Shown here: positions 51,021 through 60,179 of the stretch, one piece after another | Layout of the letters: every line of letters starts with the position of its first letter | How positions within the stretch are numbered: position 1 is the stretch's first letter | NCBI GenBank assembly: GCA_900318205.1 | Contig: ONJS01000002.1 | Coordinates: 82,689 to 146,688 of the forward strand | DNA from: an uncultured Prevotellaceae bacterium | GTDB taxonomy: Bacteria > Bacteroidota > Bacteroidia > Bacteroidales > Muribaculaceae | Length of the DNA stretch: 64,000 nucleotides | Direction: 5' to 3' | The notes under the pieces: generated by a model | What the model saw: the letters and a program-made list of their open reading frames with translations, nothing else | The model's database searches: none | What the model was told of the DNA's origin: nothing | Made by a program: the position numbers and the translations under genes

Positions 51021-52673
51021 TCACTCCTCCTCGGCAGTGAGGCTCTTGGAGCGATAGGTCCAACCGTAGTGTTGGTAGATGCTTACCAGGTGGGGCAAGC
51101 GGGCCTTGAAGTCGGTGAAGTCCTTCTGGTCAGGTTGGAGCCACTGCAGCTCAGCGAGGGCTGCCATGCGGGGCAATATCTGATACTGGATCTGGGGCTC
51201 GCAAGTGATATATTCAGTCCAAACGTTTGCCTGGGCACCGATGATGTGGTTGCGGGCAGCAGCGGGCAGATCGGCAGCGACTGGCTCAAATTCATAGACC
51301 ATCTTTACTGTAGCACAGCCACCGAAAGCCATCGGTTCATTCCAAGTGTTGCGCGTCTGGTAGTGGTCAAAGTACATGGGCGTGTTGGGTGTCATGATTA
51401 CGTCATGTCCCAGTCTTGCACCTTTTGCTCCAGGCTCTGCTCCAGTCCACGACATGATAGTTGCCGTGGTATCCACGTCGCATCCCAACAGCTCGTCCCA
51501 GCCGATGATGTGGCGGCCGTGGTCGGTAAGGTAGTGCTGTACCTGAGTCGTAAACCATCCTTGCAACAAGGCTTCGGCACTCTGTTTGTCCTTGGCTCGG
51601 ATGCCCTCGTCCTTGATGCGTTGTTGACACAGGGGGCACTCTTTCCATCGTACACGCGGAGATTCATCACCACCGATGTGGATATATTCACTGGGGAACA
51701 GTTGGATCACCTCGTCGAGAACGTCCTTGACAAACTGCAGCGTTTGGTCTTTACCCACGCAGAGGATATCGTCGGTCACGCCCCACTGGCACCACACTTC
51801 GTAGGGGCCACCGGTGCATCCCAACTCGGGATAGGCCGTCAGTGCGCCCAGCATGTGACCCGGCATATCAATCTCGGGGATGATCGTAATATAACGGTCG
51901 GCAGCATAGCGCACGATATCCTTGATCTCATCTTGAGTGTAGTAGCCACCATAGGGCACGCCGTCGTTCACGGGCGAGTTGTGGCCCAGCACCGTTCCCT
52001 TGCGCCAAGCGCCCACTTCGGTCAGACGGGGATATTTTTTGATTTCCACTCGCCAGCCCTGGTCATCGGTCAGATGCCAGTGCAGACGATTCATACCATG
52101 CAGCGCCATGATGTCGATAAAACGTTTCACCGTCTCGACGGTAAAGAAGTGACGCACGCAGTCAAGGTGCATACCACGATAGGGGAAGCGAGGTGAGGCA
52201 GCTACTTGGGCGGCAGGCATACCGATACGGGAAAACGTTCCGACGGGCAAAGATTTGCGCAGCGTCTGTATGCCCTGGAAAACGCCCGCAGCCGTCTTGC
52301 CAACGATTTCCACACCACGAGCTGTGACATTCAGGCGATAGGCTTCTTCTCCTGCCACATTAGGGTCGAGCAGTAGCGAGATATTTCCAGTGCGATCTTT
52401 GGCGATGAGGGTGGGGCGAATGCTCAGGTGCATCCCGGTCATCTCTTCAATGTACTCACTCAGCATGGTGGCGTTACGCTCCATGTCACGGTTGCCTGTC
52501 GGGTAGTTGATCAGGCAATCGCTGTTGAGCATAAAATCAGCACTTTTTACACCATCAATCCGGTCGGGCAGAGGCACTACACGGTAGTCAGCACGACCAG
52601 TCTGTCCCATGGCTGTGACTGTGACCAGCATAGCCAGCAGCAAACTAAATAAACATGATTTCCTTGACTTCAT
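51021..52673 (-). CDS. GH20 beta-N-acetylhexosaminidase, secreted
   Basis: 550 residues from the ATG at 52673, which starts the signal peptide (SCLFSLLLAMLVTVTAMG); an upstream start adds only a lysine-rich leader. N-terminal GH20b domain (about 25-150), then the catalytic barrel beginning YRGMHLDCVRHFF, with HLTDDQGWRVEIKKYP, IIPEIDMPGHM and the acid/base pair in HIGGDESPRVRW. It removes terminal GlcNAc or GalNAc using the substrate's acetamido group. It lies between the two amidase genes, so muropeptides or host mucin glycans are both possible substrates. Confidence 0.93.
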   Translation of the reverse strand: MKSRKSCLFSLLLAMLVTVTAMGQTGRADYRVVPLPDRIDGVKSADFMLNSDCLINYPTGNRDMERNATMLSEYIEEMTGMHLSIRPTLIAKDRTGNISLLLDPNVAGEEAYRLNVTARGVEIVGKTAAGVFQGIQTLRKSLPVGTFSRIGMPAAQVAASPRFPYRGMHLDCVRHFFTVETVKRFIDIMALHGMNRLHWHLTDDQGWRVEIKKYPRLTEVGAWRKGTVLGHNSPVNDGVPYGGYYTQDEIKDIVRYAADRYITIIPEIDMPGHMLGALTAYPELGCTGGPYEVWCQWGVTDDILCVGKDQTLQFVKDVLDEVIQLFPSEYIHIGGDESPRVRWKECPLCQQRIKDEGIRAKDKQSAEALLQGWFTTQVQHYLTDHGRHIIGWDELLGCDVDTTATIMSWTGAEPGAKGARLGHDVIMTPNTPMYFDHYQTRNTWNEPMAFGGCATVKMVYEFEPVAADLPAAARNHIIGAQANVWTEYITCEPQIQYQILPRMAALAELQWLQPDQKDFTDFKARLPHLVSIYQHYGWTYRSKSLTAEEE

Positions 52674-52830
52674 TTTTTCTTTTTTTCTTTTTTTTATTTG
52701 GTTTATATTGGTTGGTTTTGGTTGGTGCAAAGATAATCAAGTTATGATAAATAAACAAGGGCAGGTCACGAATTGCTGTACGGCCTGCCCTTGGTTGAGG
52801 TTTCAGATAGCGGTAACTACCTATTGATGG

Positions 52831-55800
52831 TTACTTCAAGACCTTAACGCTCTGGGTCGTGCCATCGCTGTAGGTGCGAACGATAATGTTCACGCCCTCA
52901 ACAGGATGGCTGTACTCAATACCGCGCAGGTCATAGTAACGCTCGCTGACAATAGTCTTGGCGACGCTAGTCTCATTAACTGCCAACGGAATTACGATGT
53001 ACTTAAACTCACCGCAAGCCGGAGTCGTGTGGACATTCTCATCGGTAGGCAACGAGTACATGCCGATATTGCCGCCAGCGCAAACCAAGTTGCCGGCATA
53101 GTCAAATGCCATCTGATAGATGGAGCCTTGACCAGTCTTGTAGGAGTACTTGGGAGCAATGATGGGCGTAGTGCCGTCCCATGTCAGGTCGAAGAACTGC
53201 AGCACGTAGCTGCCGTCGTTGATCACCAGCATGTCGGCTGCATCGTTTACAGCAAAGCCGGCACGGTCACTACCGTTAAGCATCTCGGCATAGGGAGCCT
53301 TACCGGAGTTGAAGGTCACGTTGCCGTCCTTGTCAACAAACATCAGTGAGGGAACACCGCTGGCGTTGTTGCCTGCACTGCGATACTGAGATACCCAGAC
53401 ACCGCGGCCACCGGCATCGGCTACCACGTTACCGTTGGTGTTCAGCTGCCATGCACCGATATCGAAGTACTGGTTGGGTGCGGTTGACCAGGTATCCACG
53501 ACGCTACCGTCGGGCTGGCCGATGTTGTAAACACCGACACCGTTGCCAAAGTCCTCAAGATATACATACAGCTTGGTATCAGCACCGCTACCACCGATGG
53601 CCACACCAGGTGTCGAGGATCCGACGTTCTGGCCATCGTTGACAATCAGACCGCTGCTCTGACGAGTACCAACAAAGAATTCCGTCCAGTTTTCATCGAT
53701 CTTGCCCGGCTCGGCGATGTAAACGCCCGAAGCGCCATCACCCCAGTCAGGAACGTAGAGTTTACCTTGTTCATCAACTGCCATGCGGTAGTTGCTGCCC
53801 CAGTTGTGACCACCACGATAGAGGTCCTCGGTGACGCGCTGTCCCTTAGCGTCGCAAACGTAAACACCATTGGTGGCAGCTCCGCTACCCGTGCGGTTGC
53901 CAACGTAGATGGTACCCATCATGGGGCTGTACGGTGACTTGTCGACAGCGACGAAGAGTTGGCCTCCGTAGTTTTCACCACTGGGATTGATGCGCTGGAT
54001 GGTGTTGATGTTTTCACCCACGAGTGTTACGCTCCAAGTGAGCACATCGCCATGCTGAACGGGCAGCGATGAGTAATCGATGCTGATGGAGTTCTCACCC
54101 TCGATGATCTCACTCAACTCAATAGTGGTAACCACATTGCCCTCGGTATCATAGATGGTGATATATCCCGACTGGACATCTGCATTGGAGTTGAAGGAGA
54201 AAGTGAAGACATCGTCATCGTTGAAGACTTTCAGGCCATAGGCATAGACGCCTGCTACACCTGGCTGCTCACTGGCAATTGCCTGCCACTTGGTGATCTT
54301 GTTGTCCTGCATCAGGTAGAGGTTAATGTCCTCACCCTTGACAGCGGCACCTGTTGACATGAACTTGCAAGCCAGCGGGTCAAGGTCTGTATTGGTGGTA
54401 GCCACCAGTGCAGCCTGATCCATACCGGCAGTGATATCATAGAGCCTGATACCACCTACTGACACCTCGTTATCCCTCATGGGAGCGACATAAGGCGTCA
54501 CCATGTACTGGTGCTGGGCATACTTGAAGAAGGATACGCCGACAGCGGCATTGTCCGTCTCATCGCTCTCAAAGCGACCGACTACTTCACTGTCAGTGCC
54601 GTTGGATTTGGCTGTTGCAACCTCGAAGGGCAAAATCTGGTCACCATCGAGCACGATGTAGTCATCGTTGCGCGGCGAGAGGGTCATCACAGGTTCGCCA
54701 ACCTTGGGCAAGGTGAAGTTGCTGGAAGCGTTGATGGTCTTCTCGGTATAAACCGTGCTGGTAATCTGATTGTTGACAATCGCCAGTTTCAGGAACCTCA
54801 TGCCACCGGCGGAGTTGGTGCCGTCGTTAGCGCCCACAATGGTCACGTTGCACTCGTCACTTGCTCCGTCAATAACGAGCTGGCGAGCACGGTAACGGTA
54901 GAAGTTGGCAGCGCTTTGGGTGGTCACCCATTCCACGGGATCACTGTCAAAGTCGGCCCACTTGAACAGGCGCAGAGTGCCACGCTCGAAGCCAGGATCC
55001 ACCTGTTCAGCACCAAACTGGGTCTGAACGCTGTTCATGCCCACGAGCTGGTTATCGGCAGTGAAGCAGATATCGTTCAGGCGGCTGTAGAAGCCGGCGT
55101 TGTTGGGCTCGGCAGGAGCAATGCCATTGATGCTGAGTTCCTTGACAACCACCTTATCAATATTGTTGATCAGGTAGATGTGAGGCGTTCCGTCTTCGGC
55201 ATTGGTCAGGACGACAGTGCTGTCACCGCGAACGAGCATTCGCTTGATGGTGCCATCCAGCTCATACTCAGTGCCATTGTCACAGGTCAACTCAAGTTTC
55301 TCGGGAGCTTGAACATAACCGGGCAATTCAGGCTCGGGATAGTTCTGGAACATGTCATCGGGAACTACATAGTCAACAGCCTCGAGCATAGGAACCTCGT
55401 AGGTGGTCTTGTTGGCCTCAACGACAATGTCGCCAGCAGCCTTGCTGATCCATTCTTGCCACTGGCTATCGACGGTTACCTTGGTGTATTCACCTAAAGG
55501 CTTGTAACCCTCGGCCTCAATGGCAAGTGTATAGGTGCCAGGCTCCAGGTCCTCAAACACGAACACACCATTGTAATTCTCGTCGGTAGTGTAGCGTGCC
55601 ACCTCTTGGCCGTCCTTGTACAGGATAACAACAGCCCCGTTGACGGGAGCCCATTGATCCATGGTTCCGGCATTGTAGTTGTAGAGATTGTGAACGAGAT
55701 GGGTGTGAACATCCTTCACCGTACCCATGATATAGCCCTTGCTCTCGGGATTGAGACCAAAGTATTCACAGATACCGCGAGCGATGCGGATACCCTCCTG

Positions 55801-56574
55801 GTGGCAGTAATCAATATTCAATGCACGGTGGCGTGCAGGCTGATAGGTGTGGAAATAGCCCTCTATCAGGAAGCCAGGAGCACCATGCTTCAATACACCC
55901 AGATAACCGGTGTAAGCGATACCGGTATTGGGATCGACGCGTGTTGACGAACTGCCATAGAAGTCGATGTCACCACGCACATTGGGGCTCGTGGGACTGT
56001 AGTTGGTCATCGGGTCAATCTCGTTGGTGTAGAAAATGGGCCAGCAGGTCAAACCCATGTCACGACTGCCAGGAGCCAAGTCACCGCCAGCACCGTCATT
56101 GCCACGATAGAGAGCCAGCGGATAGTTGGTCGCAGTGCCATCGGTCAGCGCATTGGAGTGGTGTGACAGGAACATGTCATAGTTGCCGACTTCAACCTCC
56201 TCGCAGATTTCGGACAAGGGACGGTTGTAGATTTCGGCGTCAGGAGCACCCTGTACATAGGGGTAAGGGCCATTGAACCACCTGGACATGGTGATATTCT
56301 CGGGCTTTACACCCATCTTGATGAGTGTTGCACGTGTCTGAATGGATTTCCACAGGTTGGTATTGCTCTCGTAGAAACCATTGGTGTCAGGACGTCCAGT
56401 CTCGGGAAGCATGGGGTAGGGGATGGTCGCCATCGGGCGGTCATTGGGTCCCCAGCTGCCGTGACCAGGATTCAGATAAACACGAAGTTCATCGGCTGTA
56501 TTAGCCTGTAATGCACCGGCTGCCATGATGGCGGCTACGGCAAGTAAAAGTATCTTTTTCATAGCTGTCATCAT
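52831..56574 (-). CDS. Secreted N-acetylmuramoyl-L-alanine amidase with propeller-like regions and sorting-like tail
   Basis: 1247 residues; the ATG at 56562 is an alternative start and gives a standard MKKILLLAVAA signal peptide. Amidase_3 domain at about 30-280 with His38 (NPGHGS), Glu69 (YESN), His139 (SHHSN) and Glu238 (IEGYFHT). A regulatory-like Ig fold lies at about 315-375. A beta-rich region of its own (about 400-790) is followed by one copy of the 410-440 residue module found twice in the 46910 paralogue. The last 40 residues (ERYYDLRGIEYSHPVEGVNI...) resemble type IX secretion sorting tails; there is no dockerin. Starts 2 nt after the propeller gene's stop, so translation is likely coupled. 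Confidence 0.87.
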   Translation of the reverse strand: MMTAMKKILLLAVAAIMAAGALQANTADELRVYLNPGHGSWGPNDRPMATIPYPMLPETGRPDTNGFYESNTNLWKSIQTRATLIKMGVKPENITMSRWFNGPYPYVQGAPDAEIYNRPLSEICEEVEVGNYDMFLSHHSNALTDGTATNYPLALYRGNDGAGGDLAPGSRDMGLTCWPIFYTNEIDPMTNYSPTSPNVRGDIDFYGSSSTRVDPNTGIAYTGYLGVLKHGAPGFLIEGYFHTYQPARHRALNIDYCHQEGIRIARGICEYFGLNPESKGYIMGTVKDVHTHLVHNLYNYNAGTMDQWAPVNGAVVILYKDGQEVARYTTDENYNGVFVFEDLEPGTYTLAIEAEGYKPLGEYTKVTVDSQWQEWISKAAGDIVVEANKTTYEVPMLEAVDYVVPDDMFQNYPEPELPGYVQAPEKLELTCDNGTEYELDGTIKRMLVRGDSTVVLTNAEDGTPHIYLINNIDKVVVKELSINGIAPAEPNNAGFYSRLNDICFTADNQLVGMNSVQTQFGAEQVDPGFERGTLRLFKWADFDSDPVEWVTTQSAANFYRYRARQLVIDGASDECNVTIVGANDGTNSAGGMRFLKLAIVNNQITSTVYTEKTINASSNFTLPKVGEPVMTLSPRNDDYIVLDGDQILPFEVATAKSNGTDSEVVGRFESDETDNAAVGVSFFKYAQHQYMVTPYVAPMRDNEVSVGGIRLYDITAGMDQAALVATTNTDLDPLACKFMSTGAAVKGEDINLYLMQDNKITKWQAIASEQPGVAGVYAYGLKVFNDDDVFTFSFNSNADVQSGYITIYDTEGNVVTTIELSEIIEGENSISIDYSSLPVQHGDVLTWSVTLVGENINTIQRINPSGENYGGQLFVAVDKSPYSPMMGTIYVGNRTGSGAATNGVYVCDAKGQRVTEDLYRGGHNWGSNYRMAVDEQGKLYVPDWGDGASGVYIAEPGKIDENWTEFFVGTRQSSGLIVNDGQNVGSSTPGVAIGGSGADTKLYVYLEDFGNGVGVYNIGQPDGSVVDTWSTAPNQYFDIGAWQLNTNGNVVADAGGRGVWVSQYRSAGNNASGVPSLMFVDKDGNVTFNSGKAPYAEMLNGSDRAGFAVNDAADMLVINDGSYVLQFFDLTWDGTTPIIAPKYSYKTGQGSIYQMAFDYAGNLVCAGGNIGMYSLPTDENVHTTPACGEFKYIVIPLAVNETSVAKTIVSERYYDLRGIEYSHPVEGVNIIVRTYSDGTTQSVKVLK

Positions 56575-56576
56575 TA

Positions 56577-57473
56577 TTATTTGGTTACTTGAATAATATA
56601 AGCCTCACCAGCGGGGGTGCTGAAAGCAATCTTGCCGTTGGCAGCATGCGGATACATAGCGATGGTCTCATCGCCGGTCAGCGTCTGGGTCACGCCGTCG
56701 AGGGTGGCGGCAACGATGGTTGAGGCATAGATGAACTCACCGTCGTCCAAATCCATCATGCCCACGATGGTATTGTCGTCATACCATACCGGAGCACGCA
56801 TCTTGCCCACCTTGCGCGCATTGCTACCATCGAGGTCGCAAACGTAGGTGCCATGGGCAGCGAGGTAATAGAGAACCTTAGTGCCGTCAGGCGACAGAGA
56901 GGGCCACAAGTAGCTGAAATCGTTTCCGTTAGGCGACAAGTTGCGGGTCTTGCCGTCGACGGTAACCATCAACTTGCCCTTGTCAATAGAAAGCACGGGC
57001 AGGTTTTGGGCCTTGGCATTGCCGATGGCCTTTTTGCTGAATTTGCCCTTGTTAACAGCACCGACAGTGGTGGCACTGGCGGCATAGCCCTGCAGGTCAC
57101 GAGTGGGTTTCACCAGTACCTGGCTGGAACCAGTCACGAGGTTTACGCTCTTGAGCGATGAAAGACGCAGGTGCTTGTTGTTGAACGAGCCTTCGCGGTA
57201 AACGACCGTCTGGCCGTCGGGCGAAATCTTCACGTTGTGACCAGCACTGGGAGCGGTGCTCAGCACTTGACACTGGTTGGTGTTCAGGTCCATCTTGGTG
57301 AGGCCTTGGTTGGTAGCGCTTGTCAGCAGCAGATAATCGCCCTGTGGGCTGATAGCCGCCACTGCAGCCTTGTCAGGCAGATTGACCTTTTCAATCGAGG
57401 TCACATTCAATACCTGGCCCATTGCACTCATCGAGAAGCCTAACGCCAATGCGAAAAGAACTTTTCTCATCAT
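56577..57473 (-). CDS. Secreted WD40/TolB-like beta-propeller protein, first gene of the amidase cluster
   Basis: 298 residues. Signal peptide MRKVLFALALGFSMSAMG from the second codon. PD40-like blades include AAISPQGDYLLLTSA, VKISPDGQTVVYREG and LSPDGTKVLYYLAAHGTYVCDLDG. It is paralogous to 45964-46875 and lies directly upstream of the larger-tailed amidase, so both amidases in this cluster have a propeller partner. The propeller probably binds a ligand or the amidase; no catalytic motif is seen. Its promoter is not clear in the 336-bp divergent region. Confidence 0.82.
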   Translation of the reverse strand: MMRKVLFALALGFSMSAMGQVLNVTSIEKVNLPDKAAVAAISPQGDYLLLTSATNQGLTKMDLNTNQCQVLSTAPSAGHNVKISPDGQTVVYREGSFNNKHLRLSSLKSVNLVTGSSQVLVKPTRDLQGYAASATTVGAVNKGKFSKKAIGNAKAQNLPVLSIDKGKLMVTVDGKTRNLSPNGNDFSYLWPSLSPDGTKVLYYLAAHGTYVCDLDGSNARKVGKMRAPVWYDDNTIVGMMDLDDGEFIYASTIVAATLDGVTQTLTGDETIAMYPHAANGKIAFSTPAGEAYIIQVTK

Positions 57474-57809
57474 GATGGTTTAATGGTTTTAATTAACTTG
57501 GCAACATTTCAGCCATAGATACGAGCATCTAGACATAAGGTTGGCACAAGTTGTTAGTTAAACAATATCGGTTAATAAAATAGTTTCAATTCTTTCATTT
57601 CCGGGTCTTGACTTTAACGGGCATCCATGCGAGGATTTACAGCCCAGCGCCAATGCTCTGGTGAACTGCAAAGTAAATCAAAAAAAATGTCTAAAACAAA
57701 TAAAAATGGTTTAAATTTATTAACAGGTGGGTATTTTTTGTTACAACTGCAAATAATCGTGAGTCATGTGGGCGAGAGAATTAAAAAATGCAGTATCTTT
57801 GCCATTGAA
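57474..57809. other. Divergent intergenic region (336 bp) between propeller and glycosidase-like genes
   Basis: AT-rich. Apart from the -7 box at 57794-57801 for the plus-strand gene I see no convincing promoter for the minus-strand propeller gene and no credible coding sequence. The plus frame is open from about 57627, but its residues before 57810 do not look like a protein N-terminus. Confidence 0.6.
57794..57801 (+). promoter_or_regulatory. -7 element immediately before the glycosidase-like lipoprotein gene
   Basis: TATCTTTG, perfect TAnnTTTG, ending only 8 nt before the ATG at 57810, which implies a leader of a few nucleotides. Confidence 0.6.
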
Positions 57810-59978
57810 ATGCTAAGAAAAAGGATTCAGAACATTGGTATTGCACTCGCTGTACTGACGGTTGGAGTGTGTTTATTGTGGGCCTGTAGTGGTGGCAGCG
57901 AGATGAGTAGCCGTGTCATCGTCCAGAACGATACGTTCACGATGACAGGCGACAGCATTATCGAGGATACCGTGATGGCATGTGCCCACTCGCCAGAGTT
58001 CATCGAGACCAACATAACCATGTCACGCCTGGACAGCTTGTATCACCATGCCGACACGGCACGGGTGAGTTTTGTCCATGGCCGTCCGTGGAAGATAAAA
58101 CAGCCACGTCCCGTGTTGATGCCGGAATACAGCAGCAACCAGCCCCTGGTTGACGCGTTGTACAACATGTCGGTCGATCACATTACCGATGCCATGGATC
58201 CGTCAGGCCGCTTTATCGTGAGTCAGAGCAACTACAGCCGCTTGTATTGCGCTATCTTCCTCTCACTTGCCGCATTGAAGCCTCATCAGTCGATGGCAAC
58301 GCTGCGGGCGCTGGTGGACCGCGACAGCATCATCATGCAACGCGAGGGCCAGTGGCCTATCGTGAGTGACCACATCGGCTGGGCAACTGCCGCCTGGGAG
58401 GTCTATAAGACCACCGGCGACAAGCAGTGGCTTGCCTTTAGCTACCATGCCATTGAGAAAACCCTTGCCATCAACCGAGCCGTGCTGCTGGACCATAACC
58501 TGGGGCTCATCCATGGCGCTGGCTACACTACTGCCAGACCGCTGGGTGTGAGACGCATGACCTGGATGGGATATAATGATATGTTTGCCTGTATGTCGCT
58601 GGGCAACAACATCCTTACCGAAAATGCCTATGCCATCCTTGCCGAGATGGGCGAGGAATTGGGCATTGAAAACGATTATCAGAAGGATGCCCAGCGCATC
58701 AAGGATGCCATCAACCAGCACCTGTGGAACGAGGACAAGGGTTTCTACAGTTCCTTCCTCTATGGCATGGCCTACCAGCGACAGTCGCCGTTGACTGACA
58801 ACACGTCCCAGGCGATGTGCGTGCTGTGGGGTATCGCTGTGGATGACAGGGCTGAATACCTGATTGCCAACACGCCCGTGTCGGATAAGGGTGTAAACGT
58901 CAGCTATCCCCCAGGAAACGAGGTGGAGCCTTATTTTGCCAACGCGTCATGGGCAACGACCCAGGCGTTGTGGAACCTGGCAGCCGCCGAGGTGCGTAAC
59001 GAGAATGCCCTGCGCCGAGGCATGGGAGCCCTCTATCGGGCCCAAGCCCTCTATCAGTCACGCGGCATTCACCTGCGGGACTTGGAGACCGACCGTCTGG
59101 GTACCAGTGCGAGCAATGCAGCGATGATCCTGCGAGTACTCATGGGCATGCGATTTACTGCCGAGGGCATCGAACTGGCACCGATTGTCCCGAAAGGCAT
59201 GGACGGCAAGAAGACCTTCAAAGGGCTGAACTACCGTCGTGCGGTGCTGGATTTCACCATTAACGGGACCGGCAACGACATTGAATCAATCACCGATAAC
59301 GGCAAGCCCATGGAGAGCGCGTTCCTGCCCAACGATATTGAGGGCCAACACAATATCGAAATCAAACTCAAGCAAGGCAAACGTCCGAGTCAGCATGCTA
59401 CCATCCATCATGGGGAGATTATGTTGCCGATGACGCCTACCGTCGAGTGGAGTGGCGACACGGGACGTATCATCGACTTTGTTCCCGGCACGCCCTATTG
59501 CCTGATTGCCAACGGCAATACCAGTGCCATCACCGACTCGGTATTTGTGTTACCCGAGCCCGATGATGGATTGACCGAATTCTCGGTTGAGATTGAGGGA
59601 CGTCTCGTGAACAGCTTTATGTCAAAACCCTTGCTGCGCTTCGGATTAACACCTCAGATGGCCTTCCTGCCAAAGACTGAGAGTGCCGACTCGGTGATCG
59701 TCACCGTGAGTGTAGCAGAGGGTGGGGATTACCTCATTGACATCGGTTATGACCCCACGGGAACTCTTGACGTGCGTCGCCTGACGGTCAACGGACATCC
59801 CATGGGTACGCTGGTCATGGCGAGCGGCGTCAATACGGGTAGTGACGATGTGGCCTACAGCAATATGGCGATGGTGAAACTGCTCAAGGGTGAAAACGTT
59901 ATCCGCCTGGACCAAATCAGACTGCCCAAATCGTTCACACCCTGTCAGCCCGTGTATATGAGAGTCATTAAATATTAA
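57810..59978 (+). CDS. (alpha/alpha)6-barrel glycosidase-like lipoprotein
   Basis: 722 residues from the ATG at 57810, the only in-frame Met giving a lipoprotein signal (IALAVLTVGVCLLWAC, lipobox cysteine near residue 26). The central part (about 110-450) has the helix-turn patterns of six-hairpin glycosidases: GQWPIVSDHIGWATAAWEVYK, NAYAILAEMGEELG, LWNEDKGFYSSFLYG and LTDNTSQAMCVLWG. The following part (GIELAPIVPKGMDGKKTFKGLNYR) resembles the beta-sandwich that closes GH78/GH94-type enzymes. The family number and substrate are not recognisable to me. It is probably anchored to the outer membrane and acts on an oligosaccharide. Confidence 0.75.
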   Translation: MLRKRIQNIGIALAVLTVGVCLLWACSGGSEMSSRVIVQNDTFTMTGDSIIEDTVMACAHSPEFIETNITMSRLDSLYHHADTARVSFVHGRPWKIKQPRPVLMPEYSSNQPLVDALYNMSVDHITDAMDPSGRFIVSQSNYSRLYCAIFLSLAALKPHQSMATLRALVDRDSIIMQREGQWPIVSDHIGWATAAWEVYKTTGDKQWLAFSYHAIEKTLAINRAVLLDHNLGLIHGAGYTTARPLGVRRMTWMGYNDMFACMSLGNNILTENAYAILAEMGEELGIENDYQKDAQRIKDAINQHLWNEDKGFYSSFLYGMAYQRQSPLTDNTSQAMCVLWGIAVDDRAEYLIANTPVSDKGVNVSYPPGNEVEPYFANASWATTQALWNLAAAEVRNENALRRGMGALYRAQALYQSRGIHLRDLETDRLGTSASNAAMILRVLMGMRFTAEGIELAPIVPKGMDGKKTFKGLNYRRAVLDFTINGTGNDIESITDNGKPMESAFLPNDIEGQHNIEIKLKQGKRPSQHATIHHGEIMLPMTPTVEWSGDTGRIIDFVPGTPYCLIANGNTSAITDSVFVLPEPDDGLTEFSVEIEGRLVNSFMSKPLLRFGLTPQMAFLPKTESADSVIVTVSVAEGGDYLIDIGYDPTGTLDVRRLTVNGHPMGTLVMASGVNTGSDDVAYSNMAMVKLLKGENVIRLDQIRLPKSFTPCQPVYMRVIKY

Positions 59979-60179
59979 TGCGAGCGTTGCTCGCATTAGT
60001 GATTAGAGATTAGTGATTAGTGAGGCATCCGCTTTTGTGCGAGCGTTGCTCGCAGTTTAAAGTTTAATGTTTAAAGTTTAATGAAGCATCCGCATTCTGA
60101 CAACTGAGAACTGACAACTGACAACTGAAGACTGAAAACTGACAACTGAAAACCGACAACTTTAAAATATAATTAGCTT
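59979..60179 (+). repeat. Leader repeat copy (longest), fills gap between the glycosidase-like and Tricorn-like genes
   Basis: Begins at the base after the TAA: TGCGAGCGTTGCTCGCATTA, GATTAGAGATTAGTGATTAG, GCATCCGC, a second GCGAGCGTTGCTCGC, TTTAAAGTTTAATG twice, GAAGCATCCGCATTCTGACA, then at least six ACAACTGA/AAAACTGA units. Ends at the next ATG. Confidence 0.9.

Noticed and set aside
51069-52196. Plus-strand open frame of 375 codons opposite GH20
   Set aside because: Antisense to a clear GH20 catalytic domain, with no start signal or promoter.
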